Made by a program: the position numbers and the translations under genes. A model generated the notes under the pieces. That model searched no databases. It saw nothing but the letters and a program-made list of their open reading frames with translations, and was not told the DNA's origin. Below, piece by piece: positions 37,512-52,937 of a stretch of 64,000 bases of DNA; position 1 is the stretch's first letter; every line of letters begins with the position of its first letter. The DNA comes from Tetrahymena elliotti 4EA (taxonomy: Eukaryota; Ciliophora; Oligohymenophorea; Hymenostomatida; Tetrahymenidae), in NCBI GenBank assembly GCA_000231825.2, contig JH720312.1, forward strand, positions 1,228,552 through 1,292,551. Reading direction: 5' to 3'.

Positions 37512-40243
37512 TCAAAATATTTTTTAAATTTACATTTTTTCAATCTTAGCAAGGTGTTAATTCATATTTAATTCAGGATCATCAGAATTAGACTAAAAGC
37601 TACTAAAAATATTTATATTTTGAATATTTAGTATTGTAATAAGTTATTTTAATTGAAATATATTTACTTATAATAATATTTTTATGGAGATTTATTATTG
37701 AAACTCTCTGCATCTGTAGGATAATCTTAATCCTAATATTGTATATATTTTTCTATATCTTTATAATTTTTTAAACTATTGAAATAGCTTTCAATCATTA
37801 AATCTGGAATAACAGTATTATAATACTTCAGATCTCTTACCCTACAGATTAAAAATTAAAATTATTTGATTAAATACAATTTGTATTGTTTTTTAAAAGT
37901 AATTTTTACCTAATAATTTTTTATTTATGTATTTCAGATTGTATTGAGGGATGATTTGAAGGTAATGCAAAGCAATCACCAATACCATAAATACTTTTTA
38001 GACTTCCTTACTAGCTTTTTAATCTGCAAAATTCGTCAACCTAATTTAAAGGTTAGGTAAATAATGTAATATAAAGAATAGAATTACTTCGAAGACTCCA
38101 TCACTTTCATCTTTCAAGAGTTCGATTTCATTACCTCTAAGATCTTTAACCATAAGCTCAGATGAGCAAAAACTACTTGCATTAATAATTAAATTTGTGT
38201 CATCTCCTAGGATTTTTTCAAGTTCTTCTTCAGTTTTATATGGTTCCAAATCAACTCTCTATTCATAACCCTCTATTATCTTTATTTTATTTATTAATAA
38301 AATAATTTTTTATTCACATTTTTTTGAGTTAATTAATGAATACATCATAGAAAAGGTCTCTCAAAGGAGATTTAAGTCCTGTAAATTCATGTATTTCTCC
38401 TTCTTTATTTTTAGAAGTTCCTTAAAATCGACTATAATTACAGTCAATAGCTTCTTTCTCTGTTTAAAAATGAATTTTTATTTCGCTGCTATGTGCTATA
38501 ACTATCTCTCCTTTTTTGAATTCAGGTTTCAAAAAAGAAACTTTTTTCCACAAGAAATTATTTGAGTCTATGTTTCCAAAACACTTACACTTACTAAATT
38601 TTGTATCTTCCTTCGACTGCTTGACTTCTTTTATTTTTTTCTAAAGAAATCTAAATTAGGTATTAATTGACATAATTTATTTACATTAGGTTATTTTTCA
38701 AATTAAGATTGAGTTGTTATTTTTGATCTTGGTGCACTTTAGGTTTACATACCATCAAAACACTCTTAACATTTGTAAGATTTTCTTTTGAATGCAAATT
38801 AGCTATTAGAGTTTGCTTCTAATTCATCATAAGAATATAGTTTAGGCCCATTTAATAACAAATAAGCACAAGCAAAAGCATTATAAGAGTCACCTATAAT
38901 AACAACTTTTTTATTTTCTTAAAATCTATTTAACTACTTAAATATCTATACACATCCTTTATCTTATAAAAAGTACTCACTATTCACTTACTAAATCTTA
39001 CCATATTTTTATTTGAGAATATCAAAGTCTAAGCTATTTTATCTATTTTTATTTTATTTAAAACATATTCAACTTAAATAGATAAGCTAACATCTTCAAA
39101 TAAATCAAAAAAATATTTAAAAATTCTAAATAAATTTATTCATTTTACATTGATCCTTTTGCCACTATGAGAGATTTACAACAAATATTTTAAAATTTTT
39201 CTAAAACTTTTGGCTCAAAAGCTTTAGTTTCATCTAACTCAGTAGTGCTAGATTTTTACTCATCTTCGGATGGCATGATTTGAACTCTGAGATTGAATTT
39301 ACCATCATTTTAGAATTAAATTTATCTTACCTAGAATAAACATAAAATTTTACTTTATTTCTAAATAAATATTCTAATTTATTTACAAAATGATAAGCTT
39401 TAAAAACAACTTTTTATTTAATATTATAAATATATCTCAAAAGTGTATTTCCAATTATTTGGAGATAGTAAGAAACTAAAGAAGTAGGAGGATACTGATT
39501 CCCATATTTTATTAACTCCTAAAAGGTTTAAGTAGAAATAATTTCTCTAAAAGCTCCTATGACAGAAGCTTCAAAAAACTGCTTGGCTTTATCTAGATTA
39601 ACAAAAATATTTGCATCCTATTAAAAATTTAAACTTGTCCTTTAATTCTTTTCTTTTTTCTAAGTAGACTCTAGATTTATTTCATCTTTATTAAAATTGT
39701 TTTTGGTTCCTTATTTATTTTATGCTGAAAAACTATTTTTATCTTTTTTTTCAAATAAAAAATCAAATATGTCCTAATAAAATATTTTTAAAATACTATT
39801 TAACAGATATTAATTATTGCTTAATTAATTACTTTCTCTTTATAATAAGGATCCCTTAGGATCAATCTTGTTAAATCCATTCCAGTATAATTGCAACTTA
39901 CAACTAATTAATAAGAAATTAAGCTTTATCATCTCAAAAAATATCATCTAATTTAATTATATTTTATTACCTTTTTAAAATTGATGTCCACATCCAAAAT
40001 ATTCTCCTTTATCTAAAATAACAAAGCATTCATCTTTTAACATTTCATTTAACCTTTTTTATAATTTATTAAAAAATAATACTATGCAATAAACAAACAA
40101 ATAAAGTTGATCCAGTTTGATTATAGTTACCTGCCATTTCTTAATAATTTTATTAAAAAACATAAAGTAGATTGCCCACCTCCTATAATAACTGTATGAG
40201 GACTTAAATCCCAATCAGGGATAGTAGGTTGTAGTCTATACAT
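37512..40243 (-). CDS. Putative FAD/NAD(P)-binding oxidoreductase with two dinucleotide folds
   Basis: Eleven exons: 40243-40131, 40053-39971, 39903-39833, 39773-39331, 39286-39149, 39033-38685, 38640-38344, 38279-38088, 38040-37910, 37841-37668 and 37602-37512, all in phase, 693 residues. Near the N-terminus HTVIIGGGQSTLCFLIKLL is a Rossmann dinucleotide-binding motif. A second one, VVIIGDSYNAFACAYLL, lies in exon 6. Near the C-terminus YGIGDCFALPSNHP matches the GD motif that closes FAD binding in flavoproteins. This arrangement is that of FAD-dependent NAD(P)H oxidoreductases and monooxygenases. I cannot name the substrate. The protein is long for the class: exons 4-5 add a charged, Gln/Lys-rich insert. 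The exon 6 acceptor could be nine bases upstream (39042), since both keep phase. Confidence 0.8.
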
Positions 40244-40622
40244 ATTAAACAAAAATTCTGCTTAAACTTAATTTATTAATTAACTATCTATCTAAAATTG
40301 TCTAAATTTTTTTAATGAATTTTTTAATTGTTATTGAAAATTTAAAATATAATTTGTAGATTGTTATTTTCAATAAAATATGTAAGCAAGCGGCTAAAGT
40401 CATAGAATAATTCATTTAGTTTTGATTAGTTGAAAAATCAAAAAATTTATTAAATAATAATAATTATAAAATAAAAATAAAATTAGATCTATTATTTGGA
40501 AATCTGATCAAAAACACATATTAATTTTAATACAAATAAGATAACTATTCTTCATGATAAAAAATATTTTTAAGCATATTTAAACAAGTATTCCTTGCAA
40601 TTTTATATCAACTATTTCTCTT
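40244..40622. other. Short intergenic spacer
   Basis: About 380 bases between the start of the flavoprotein gene and the end of ARPC2, both on the minus strand. It probably holds the flavoprotein promoter and the ARPC2 3' UTR. A frame stays open upstream of the flavoprotein ATG without another ATG. Confidence 0.55.
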
Positions 40623-42218
40623 TCATTTTTAAATAAGAATATTTTTTTTAGCTTCTTCTTACACTTTATTTGTAAGCAATTCGTCTCTTTGAGAGCGATA
40701 ATTTTTTTCTTCTTCTTATTCAAATTTAGTACGTTAGAGATTGCTTAAATTTGTGTTTATGTTTTTAAGTAATCTAATATGCAAATAGCTCTTTGAGGCA
40801 GAGATGTGGTAGTGAAGGTATTGTCTTTTTTATATTAACCAATAAAAATTAGAAAATGAGGAAACAAATTTGATAGTAATGTACCTAAAAGTTCCCAAAA
40901 AGTTGCAAACATCATCTGTGTCACCAAGGAGGTGTTATTTCTTGAAGAAAGCTGATAATTTAAATTATGCAAATCTTAAAAAAAGTCTAAAGATAAAAAT
41001 TTTACTGAATTGAATAAGACCATTTAAGAAGACTTCCTTGATATTTTTTAATTCAGGGAAAGCTTCAATTAAGTTTTGAGGGTATACAAATTTTTAATCT
41101 TCCATGGTTCTTGAAATACTTGGAGGATTTTTTATATGTTTTTTGATATCAACAAATTCCTAAATTGGTATATATAAAATTTTATATATATCTATCTCAA
41201 TAATTTAATAAATTTACATCAAGCATAAGCTTTGCAATATTTCTATCAACAGTATCTTAAAAACTCAAACCAAAGAATAATGTGATTGATTCAGCTTTAT
41301 TAAATTTAATAAAAAGTTAACTTATTAATCAAAAACTAAATGAAAAATGATATCATACCATCACCCAAACACCATATTCTATCTCCTTGTCTTGTAGAAT
41401 AAGTAAATTTAGCTTACTTTCCTTCTCTAACTTAATCAAAAGCGTATTGGAAAGGACAAGATAAGAAATTAACACGAAATTTAGCAAGTTCATTGCTTAT
41501 ATTCTCAATATTCTTTTTATTTTCTTCCTTAATCTTTTTTTTATTTTCTTCATCTTCAGGGGTGGGGTTTTTAATCTCTTTATTTTAAGAATAATCATTT
41601 TAAATATCTCTTTTTAAGTCTCTAATTCATACTTGGAATTTCTCTAATTATGTCTAATGATCTTGAAATAGTCATATCAAAGCCAGTAGTAGGAACACTT
41701 TCAAGCGAATATTCTAATTTATTTATAAATTTATATAAAAATACACTTCTATTGAAGAATTCGAAATATTTTCCTTTTACCTTTATAGATTTTCTTCATT
41801 AAGTAATCGCCTGAGATCTTATAAATATCATTGAAGTTAGGAATTTTGAAGCTAAAGTATAATGTATTATTTTCCTCTTTAAATTGAATGCAGTATCTAG
41901 TATCATCATAATCAGGGCAAGTAAATACACCACCAAGCTAGTTACTTTTGCAAAATAAAAAATAAATTTATTTAATGACATTTCTATTTATTTTCTTGAT
42001 TCTGAAATATCTTCTTTCCTTAAAATTTTAATTTATCTTATCATCTTTCTGATGAAAAATGGTTTTTATTTGTAAAATTTATGCTATTATTATATTCTTT
42101 TTTGCTTTTATATAGAAATATAACCTATTTATAAATTGCAAAATTTATCTTACATGATGGTGTTGCTGACTTCTTTCTTAATCACAGGATTAATGGGTTC
42201 TAATTTCATATATTGCAT
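40623..42218 (-). CDS. Arp2/3 complex subunit 2 (ARPC2, p34)
   Basis: Eight exons: 42218-42154, 42001-41781, 41713-41633, 41577-41359, 41294-41218, 41159-41006, 40951-40885 and 40824-40623, all in phase, 361 residues. The best matches to ARPC2 are ELKNIKEVFLN, then GLIQFTFFKKQH where the family has GYITFVLFPRH, and FRQYLHYHISASKSYLHIRL where it has [20 protein letters not shown]. ARPC2 with ARPC4 forms the structural core of the Arp2/3 complex, which nucleates branched actin filaments. The protein is about 60 residues longer than the usual 300, mainly through a charged insert in exon 4 (TPEDEENKKKIKEENKK) and a longer N-terminus. The C-terminal Glu/Lys-rich helix is conserved in type. Confidence 0.9.
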
Positions 42219-43218
42219 TTTTAATTGTTGGCTAATTACCTTAAAATATATCTTAAGTACAATATTATTAGTATTTGCTTGATAGATTAATTGAAGCGGA
42301 TATCTTTTGCTTTTTAATTATTTTTATAATTATTTATTTTTTATCAAAATTTATATGACTTTTATTTTTGATTAATTTGACTGATTATTTAATCATTCCT
42401 TTCACAGTCTTCTAAACATAAACATCGTAATTACATATTTATTTTTGTTTGTGAATAGGGATCATTGCCTTGCCCAATCACCTCTTCAATTAATTTTAGG
42501 TCATATCAATTAAATAATTATCAATTTTTATATAATTTTTATAAATTTAAATAAAACAAATTTTCTATAAAATATTTTACTAAATTTTTTAATTTCAAAT
42601 TTAAGACAATAGTTTTCAGCTAAAAAAGTAAATAATATTATGGTATTAATTATTAATAAAATCTAAATATACTTTTCCCATAAAATTATGTTTGGATTAA
42701 TTTTGATCATATGTCAATTTAAAAAAATAGTAAAATTATTGATTTTTAATTTATTTTTTAAGATTGAAAAATAAAAAAATAATTTTTTATTTTGAGATTT
42801 TGAAGAATTAGAATCAAAAAAGATTTTAAAACTAAACAATTTTAAAATAGAAATTGACCAATAAAAGCAAAATATTTTTAAAGAAAGCATTTGATAAGTT
42901 TCTATATATTTTATATTGAACAAAAATGGAGATAAACTAGATTTTTTTGATGTGAAATATGTTAAGAAATGAAGCAATCAATAATCAATACGCTGAACAA
43001 ACAAAGATAAAGTGCAAAATATACGTAACTATAATTAAGATTAATCTTTATGCTTATAGATCTTATAATGCATTTTACTTTTTTGATAAGGAAATTAATT
43101 AATTGATTTTTTAATTTATTATAATTGAGATAAGGAGAAGTATTAGCCTCAAGTTTTAGAAGCTTATTAATTTTGCAGGAGGCATATTTTGTAATTAGTA
43201 ATGACCATTTTACTTAAA
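42219..43218. other. Intergenic AT-rich spacer
   Basis: One kilobase between ARPC2 and the small gene upstream on the same strand. A minus-strand frame at 42714-42977 without stops is compositionally unlike the neighbouring genes and looks like chance. No gene is supported. Confidence 0.6.
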
Positions 43219-43545
43219 TCATTCATAGAAACCTTTAATAATTGAACGAAGGTATTGTTCTTTGCTTAAATGGCACATGTGTGAATTCAAATATTTTTCT
43301 TCTTCTTCAGTTAGAGGTTATTCAACTGAAGGATAAGTTGAGATGATCTCAGAGCTTATTTTTCTTTCAGGTGAATTTAATTTTTGATCATAGATGCTAT
43401 GCGAGAAATCCTCTTCGTGAAGATCTCTATTCAAAATATGATGTCCATAAGAGTCATTCATCATTTTTTCTGGTTCTCTACCCTCAATGATGTCTGAGCA
43501 GTTCCAGTACTCATAATCTTACTTTTATGGAGAATTTCTATTCAT
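43219..43545 (-). CDS. Small unknown acidic protein, 108 residues
   Basis: A single-exon minus-strand frame, ATG at 43545, TGA ending at 43219. The base composition rises clearly above the flanking AT desert and the codons look typical of coding regions. The protein is hydrophilic, with Glu-, Ser- and His-containing stretches (CSDIIEGREPEKMMNDSYGH, PLTEEEEKYLNSHMCHLSKE) and a C-terminus that could form a helix (EQYLRSIIKGFYE). There is no signal peptide or membrane segment. I do not recognise the family. It lies alone, about 620 bases from the alkyl-DHAP synthase gene. It is probably real but is short enough to deserve transcript support. Confidence 0.7.
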
Positions 43546-44164
43546 TTTTTGTATTTAAAAGTTGGTCCTTTGCTTTTTTTGTTGGTTTTTCTAAGTCTAC
43601 TTAAATAATATTGTAAAATAAATTAGATTATAATTATAAAAAAATTTTAAGTAAACTTGTTATAAAGTGGGTTCTAATTGGAAATATAAGAATAAAAAAA
43701 GATATAATTGACTAATTAATTATTCAATAAATTTTCTCTATAATATAAAATTAATAAAAGATTTCTTCACTTTTTTTAAGACTATTTCCAGCTTTTTACA
43801 TTATATATATTATCAAAATAAAATAAGCATTTCTTTCTTTAAAAATTCCATCAGTTAACTTACTTGTATAGTGGAATATGAAGCTTTTTACAGAGTGGTT
43901 TAAAAATTTTAAGTAAGATATGATAACTAGATTTAAATTTTAGAATCCTATAAATGTAAATATTCTGTTCTGAAAATAAAATAAGAAATTAATAATTTAT
44001 GAATCAACTAAAGCTACAACTAATAGGAATTATTTCAAACATACATACATATACATATATAGATAATAGATAGATGATGTAAGAATGAAATCTAATTTTG
44101 CGGCTATCAAATGTATTTCGTTATATTGAAAGTTTTATATAATTTTCCTGTTTAAATAAACTTA
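43546..44164. other. Intergenic spacer with a simple repeat
   Basis: About 620 bases of AT-rich DNA between two minus-strand genes. It contains the ATAC/GATA simple repeat listed separately and no exon. Confidence 0.6.
44038..44079. repeat. ATAC/GATA microsatellite-like repeat
   Basis: Tandem catacata units pass into tagataga units (atacatacatatacatata followed by agataatagatagatgatg). A simple repeat in a spacer; no function is inferred. Confidence 0.7.
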
Positions 44165-46705
<2,541 letters not shown>

Positions 46706-48317
46706 TTTGCTAATTTACAATAATCAACTTAATTTTGTTTTTTAACTCTTTTGCTTTACAACTATTATTTTAAGCTTTATTTATTTATTAAATTTTTATC
46801 AACTAATTAAATAATTAATTGATTTCTCCTTATGATATCACTATCAAATAAAAGAATAAATTTGTTTGATTTAATTGATAATAGCATATGTGTGTGTTAC
46901 TTAAATTTAAAAGAAACTATTCAAAACAAAGTTAATAAGATTATATCATACTAAACAGATGAATCTTTTTAATTTTTTATGGCCACTGTAAAGAAAAGTT
47001 GGCAGAAGATAAAAAAAAACAATTAGATAGCATAAAAAATTGAAAATTAAAACAATGACAATTTTTAATTAATTGCACATATCTATCTACTTTTGTTAAT
47101 TTTCTAAATATCATACAGAAAATTCTATTTGACAATTTTTACTTTCTTTACAAATACTTCTTACTTTAGTAATATGTAATATAATTTTTTTTAAATTTTG
47201 AGGTTTCTGAATTATTTACTAAATTAAGTGTCAGTGTACCTATCGATATAAAGTAATTTATCATCATTCAATTTTTTATCTCCCTTATTTATGAAAATAG
47301 TTCTAGAATATTAACAACAAAGCAAATATCTTAATTAATATTCCCTAAAAGTTAAATTTGTATGTAACAGAATAAATTATCCTGAAAAGCTTAACTAATT
47401 CTAAAAGTTCTATTTTTAAAATATAAATATTTTCTTTTAAATCAAGCTAATCTAAGATATTCATTATTTTCAAATAAATTAATCAATAGTAAAATAATGA
47501 CGAAATATTTCAATTATATTTTCCTTCTATTTATTTCTCAATTTTACAAAATTGAATTTATTTTTAAATAAAGCATGTTATACAGTTGTAAATTCTATTT
47601 AGAATTGCCTTAAGTACACTTTAAGGCAAAGCATGTTTTTTTACTTTTAAAACATTGATTGAAAGGAGTTCAAATATTTAGATTTTGTAGTCAATAAGTT
47701 ATTAAATTTTGATTAATAATTTCTTTATTTTTAATTCAAGCAATATAAAAGCCTATTAAAAGAATAAAAAAAAATATTTTAGGAAGAGAAAGAAATACTT
47801 TAAATACAAATAAATGGTTGTGAGACATTATAATATTAAGTAATTTGTAATATTTTTATTAGTCATCACAAATCAATCTAAAATTTTATTTTTATTTATT
47901 TGAAAATTCACTAAAATAAGCTATTTATGTAAATTCATCAATCCTTTTTATCTCAACATGAAACATACGATGCAAGAAACGATAAATATTTTTGATATTA
48001 TTTATGTTTTTTATTAAATTATTTAATAGAATTATTAAATTTGATTTTTTATTTCAATTTTTTATTCTAATTTTTTTTGTTTTGCTTAAATTTATTTTGT
48101 GACTAAAGTTAGTATCCAAAAAATATTAAAAATTACGTTAAACATTTTGTTATCAAAATTTAGCTAATTTGATTGATTTTTGGTCACTAAAACCATTCAT
48201 ATTAATGTATAAAAATTTTTCTGTTTAAGGAAAGAATGTATTAAATACGAACTATATTATAAATAATAATAAATCTGTTAATTATAAAAGCTTTTAGTTT
48301 ATAAATTTTTTCTCAAA
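46706..48317. other. Divergent intergenic region, AT-rich
   Basis: About 1.6 kb between the divergent alkyl-DHAP synthase and G-beta-like genes. It should contain both promoters. It is AT-rich throughout, with no exon chain or RNA gene recognised. Confidence 0.6.
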
Positions 48318-49603
48318 ATGACATCGAAAACAAATAAAACACTAACTAGCCATGCAGATACTAGACCTTCAAATCAAGCTGAAAGGACTACTAATCTTCT
48401 TTATGAACCAAATATTTATTAGTAGAAAATTAAACTTAGTAATCTATAAGGCCATGGAATTAAAAAAAAATTAGATTCAACAGATTATCCACATAGAGAT
48501 AAGATTAATACAGTTTGTTGGAATAAAAACAAGAAGTATTCTGACCAACTTATAGCTATTGATTCATCTGGTCTGATGAATGTATGGGTACCAAATAAAA
48601 ATAAAGTTATTGATTCTATAAAAGCTTCCAATTCTACATGGTTAACATCAGCTGATGTAGAAAGATAGGATGGAAAGATTACTGCAATAGGAACATTAGA
48701 TAATAAAATTCTAATTTTTGAAATTAATAAAGGTAATTTCTTTTCACATAGCATATCTTTATTAGAAATCTTCATTTCTAAACAGTAAAATCTTTTGCAA
48801 TTAGTTAGTTTTACTAATATAAATGAAAGAAATTCATCATTTATTAACTATCATTCTTAAATTCTATTTTTATAGAAAATAGAAGAGGTATTGATCCAGA
48901 AGGTAAAAAGCATAAAGCTTAGCTTTTAGGTCATACAGGTGCAATTTAAACAGTATAGTTTTTAAGTTAGTAATATTTGATAGCTGGTTCTACAGATTCT
49001 TAGGTTTCTTTATGGGATTTAAATTAAACATCAAGACATTTGTAGATGAATCAAGTTCATACAAGTGAAGTTTTATGTCTTAGTGTATTTGAAAATGATC
49101 CTAATATATTTCTTTCTGGTTCTAGTGATTTAACAGCTAAAATTTGGGATATTAGAGTTAAAAATCCTGTACAACATACATTTAGAGGTAATTTATTTAA
49201 TCAAAACTATTTAATTCTTACATAATCATAAATTATAGGACATGAAAGTGCTGTTAATACAGTAAAATTTATGCCTTTTAGGGAATCTACAACATTTGCT
49301 ACAGGTAGTGATGATTCATGCATCCGTTTATTTGATTTAAGAATGATTGATGTTGTTTCTGTATTTTAAGACTAAAAGAATTTCGATGGTGTGTATTCTA
49401 TATGTTTCAGTAATAGTGGTAGATTTATTTTTTGTGGTACAGAAAGTAACAAGCTTAAAGCTTTCGATGTATTAGATGATGCTAATAAATACTTAGAAGA
49501 AGAAATATTTGAAAAAGATGGTATTATAAAATCCATTGACCTATCTCTTGATGGTTTTTGCTTAGCATTAAGTGGAAACATGGAAATGTATATAAAATTC
49601 TGA
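48318..49603 (+). CDS. G-protein beta-like WD40 propeller
   Basis: Three exons: 48318-48732, 48876-49187 and 49239-49603, introns 143 and 51 nt, phase 1, 363 residues. Seven WD40 blades can be read in the order seen in heterotrimeric G-protein beta: TLDNKILIFEI, LLGHTGAIQTVQFL with VSLWDL, FLSGSSDLTAKIWDIR, FRGHESAVNTVKFM with FATGSDDSCIRLFDLR, FSNSGRFIFCGTESN, and a last blade ending MYIKF. Blades 4-5 are especially close to G-beta (AKLWDVR, GHESDINAICF, FATGSDDATCRLFDLR). The N-terminal helix is short and lacks an obvious long coiled coil for G-gamma. It may be a signalling subunit or a related WD40 scaffold. Confidence 0.85.
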
Positions 49604-50719
49604 TAAAAATAAAAATAATAGAAATTCTCCTCTTGCTAATAAAAAATTAAAAATTAAAAATAAAATCAAGATAAATATGATTTAATTAATTCAAATAAAC
49701 TTTTCCAAAAAACTTCACATGTAAATATATATTTTATTACATCATTTTATCATAATAAATTATCACTCTTATTTCTATCAAAAAAATAAAAAACTTCTAT
49801 TATTTCATATTAATCAAGTAAATACACTCTTTTTTTATGTGAAAAAAAAAAAGCATTTCTTTCTACGTTAAAATAGTTTCAAAACCAAAGTTTATTTAAA
49901 AATGAATAATTTTGATACCAAAATTTTTAATAAATAATTGAATGAGTTATCTTAACTCAAATTGCTTATCTAATAATCAAAGATTTATTTTAACTAATGA
50001 TAAAATGTCTAGAATTAGTGAGAAAAGTAAAATTTACACTACTTAAAAAGAAAAATTGTATAAATAAGTTTAAAAGATATTTTATAAATAAAAAACTATA
50101 TTATTCTTTTCAAAAAAGATTATGATTCTTCATTGTTTGAGAAATTATTATCTTGAATGTTATCTATCAATTAATAATCAAATATTTATTTTATGAATAA
50201 AAATAGCTGACCTGATTTGAATAATAAGTTTACAAAGTGAAAATAATAAAAATGAATATTTTACATTTTTTTTTAAAACATCTTTGAATAGAAAAATTAG
50301 GGTAAATTCTACTTTTTAAAAAAGATAAATTGATTTGATTAGATTTGCTAGATTTTGAATTTATATTAAATATTTTATTTTCAAATTGAATGAAATGTTT
50401 GTGAATCGTTGCATTTTGAAGATAAAATTTAACTAAAAATTAGTTTTTTATAAAAAAATTCTAAAATAAAAACAATTTATTTGATATTTTTAAGGAAAGA
50501 AAGTATAGTAGACAAATTTATATAATTTATACTTATTTTAAAAGAATGATACTCACAAATATAATATTTGAATGAAAAATATAAAGAAGACTTGATTTTA
50601 TTAGACTTTCATTCATCTAAAATTGATCAATCAAAAAGTTAAAAGTAAGAAAAACAAAAAATAAAAGATAAAAGCACAAAAAATTAATTAAAGATATTAA
50701 TAGAAGATTTATAATAGAA
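49604..50719. other. Intergenic AT-rich spacer
   Basis: About 1.1 kb between two plus-strand genes, very AT-rich, with no exon seen. It should hold the 3' UTR of the WD40 gene and the promoter of eIF3g. Confidence 0.6.
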
Positions 50720-51818
50720 ATGACTGATAGTACTGCTACCCAAGGAAAGCCAAATTGGATTGATTTAATTGATAAAGACGAAATTTAAAAAGCTCAATCC
50801 AGAACAGAAGTTACCACCTACGTCCGTGAAAGGGATGGAGCAAATGCCAATCAAAAAATTAGAGAAACTGTTAAAATAGAGAAGAGAATCTTCCCAATTA
50901 AAAAAGCAGCATTGGAAAGAAAGAATATGAAAAAATTCGGTGATGTTAGTGATGTTCCCATCGGCAAACACAAATAGGGAGATTATACTGCATGCACAGA
51001 AGTAAATATTGAAACTCAACTTAATGCTGATAAAGGTGAAATAGATATAGTTAATAAGTTATCTAAAATCAATACTCAATCAGTTAAGATGAAAAAAGAT
51101 CAATAAAAGTTGGAATAAGCTTAAACTTCTAAAGATACTAAAAATGCTGCAGGATCAGCTCCTTAAAATAACGATTTTATTGAAGTTACTGATAAATCTA
51201 AAAAATCATAACCTAAAACTCTTGATTAAATTAAGTTTGAAAATGATAGCGAAGAATACACTGTTGAAATTACCAACATTCTTAGTTTCTACAATGCTAA
51301 AACTGAAGAAAAGATTCAAGGTATTTATTTTTACAAAAGCGAATATTTATCATACATATAATTATATCTATTTATTTATCTCTCTCAAGCAAATTAATTT
51401 TTATTTTTAATTCTAAAATAAGCTAACTGCTAATATTTTTAAGTCTTTTTTATATCCTCAGTACTATTAAACAAAAATAGTTTATTGTCAAATTGCATTA
51501 AATATAGCCAATTTAAAGAAATTGATAATAGATACATACATAGCTATTTATATTAAATTATTCATTATTTATAAAGAGGAAGAAAAGAATTTCAGATTAT
51601 TCTTGGAAGAATTCTGTGGAAAGAGCTCTCACATTAATAAATACTAAGTTAGATTCCCTAAAAATAAAAAAACTAAAGAACTTATGTCCAAAGCTTTCGT
51701 TACCTTTTTCGATAGAAACAACGCTGAAAATCTTATTGATGCTATTGATGGAATCGATTATGGTGCCTCTATTTTAAATGCTGACTGGGCTAGACAAAGA
51801 ACTGGTGGAAGAAGATGA
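50720..51818 (+). CDS. Translation initiation factor eIF3 subunit G
   Basis: Two exons, 50720-51320 and 51577-51818, separated by a 256-nt GT-AG intron in phase 1, 280 residues. The N-terminus has the eIF3g-like KPNWIDLIDKDE and further on KKAALERKNMKKFGDV, as in the family's R-x-W/M-KKFG segment. The C-terminal 90 residues form one RRM: the first strand EYTVEITNIL, an RNP1-like SKAFVTFFDR, then ASILNADWARQR, as in the end of the eIF3g RRM. eIF3g is part of the eIF3 complex on the 40S subunit and acts in scanning and reinitiation. The central CCHC zinc knuckle of animal eIF3g is not visible. The RRM is split by the intron after its first strand and helix. Confidence 0.85.
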
Positions 51819-52937
51819 GAAAATAAAATAATCTTCTTAAAATAGAAATTTAATGAATGATGAACAAAAAAAAACATTAATTTAAACATTTAAATAAATA
51901 ATTATCTAAAAAAGCTAGTAGTGTTATATATTTGAAGTATATATTCAGTTAATTATTAGATTAATATTCTACTATTTATATTTATTTACTCATACTATAT
52001 TTTTTAATAAAAAATATTTTCATTATTCTTAATTTACTCGACTTCAGTTAATTCTATTTTCAAAAAATTATTTTCCTTTTGAATCAAAATATTTAAAAAT
52101 ATTTCTGAATTATATGGCTGTTAATTTATCATAAAGAATAGTAATTTATATTTTATGATAATTATAAAAATTAATACTTTTTTATTTATATTTACTTTTA
52201 TTATTGTTTATTCAAAAATAGGTAATCAACCCAAAATAAACTTACTGTATTTTGAAGATAATTATTTAAGAAAAAATCTTTAATTTAATGAATTAAAAGA
52301 TTTTATTTTATTCTTCAATATGAAAAAATAATAAAGAAAAAAAAAATTAAGAATAAAACCCAATATGTTAACCATAAAAATTCAAAAAAACAAAACAAAA
52401 CTTTATGTATAACTTCTCAGTTTAAATATGAATTAATATCATAAGTAAAATAATTTTTTAGAAAAATCTTCAAATTTAGTAAAAATTTGAATTAATTGAT
52501 CTAATATTCCTTTGTCTTGTAATTAGCATACCTTAGCCTTAAATATATTCAAAAAGGCATACGTTTTTTTAAATAAATAAAAGTAATACGTTAAATAAAA
52601 TATTTAACTATTTTTATTTTTATAAAAAAAAAATTAAAAGTTTTTTATAAAATCAACAAAAAATTATAAAAATATCTTTTTCAAGGTTTAAAGAATAATA
52701 AAACTAATCAGATAATGTGTAGACTGAACTTTACTACAAATTTTATTATAAGAATCCTAGAAAAAAAAATAAAAATTAGAATTATTTTGATTTTAGATGA
52801 ATTGTCCATAGTAACTGACAAAAAATAAATACTGAACTTTATAAAACCTGTTCAAAAAAAAAGTAATTAAATGAATAACAAATAATAAATATTATTACTC
52901 TTGAGATTAACAATAAAAATAAGATTAAAAATTAGCA
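51819..52937. other. Intergenic AT-rich spacer
   Basis: About 1.1 kb downstream of eIF3g with no gene recognised. Very AT-rich, with several A runs. Confidence 0.6.

Noticed and set aside
41584..41632. An 11-nt intron (gtatgaattag) in ARPC2
   Set aside because: Too short and it does not restore the frame; a 55-nt intron (41632-41578) joins the coding frames properly.
42714..42977. Minus-strand 87-residue frame
   Set aside because: Rich in Phe, Lys, Ile and Ser as expected from AT-rich noncoding DNA; no upstream or downstream exon and no compositional rise.
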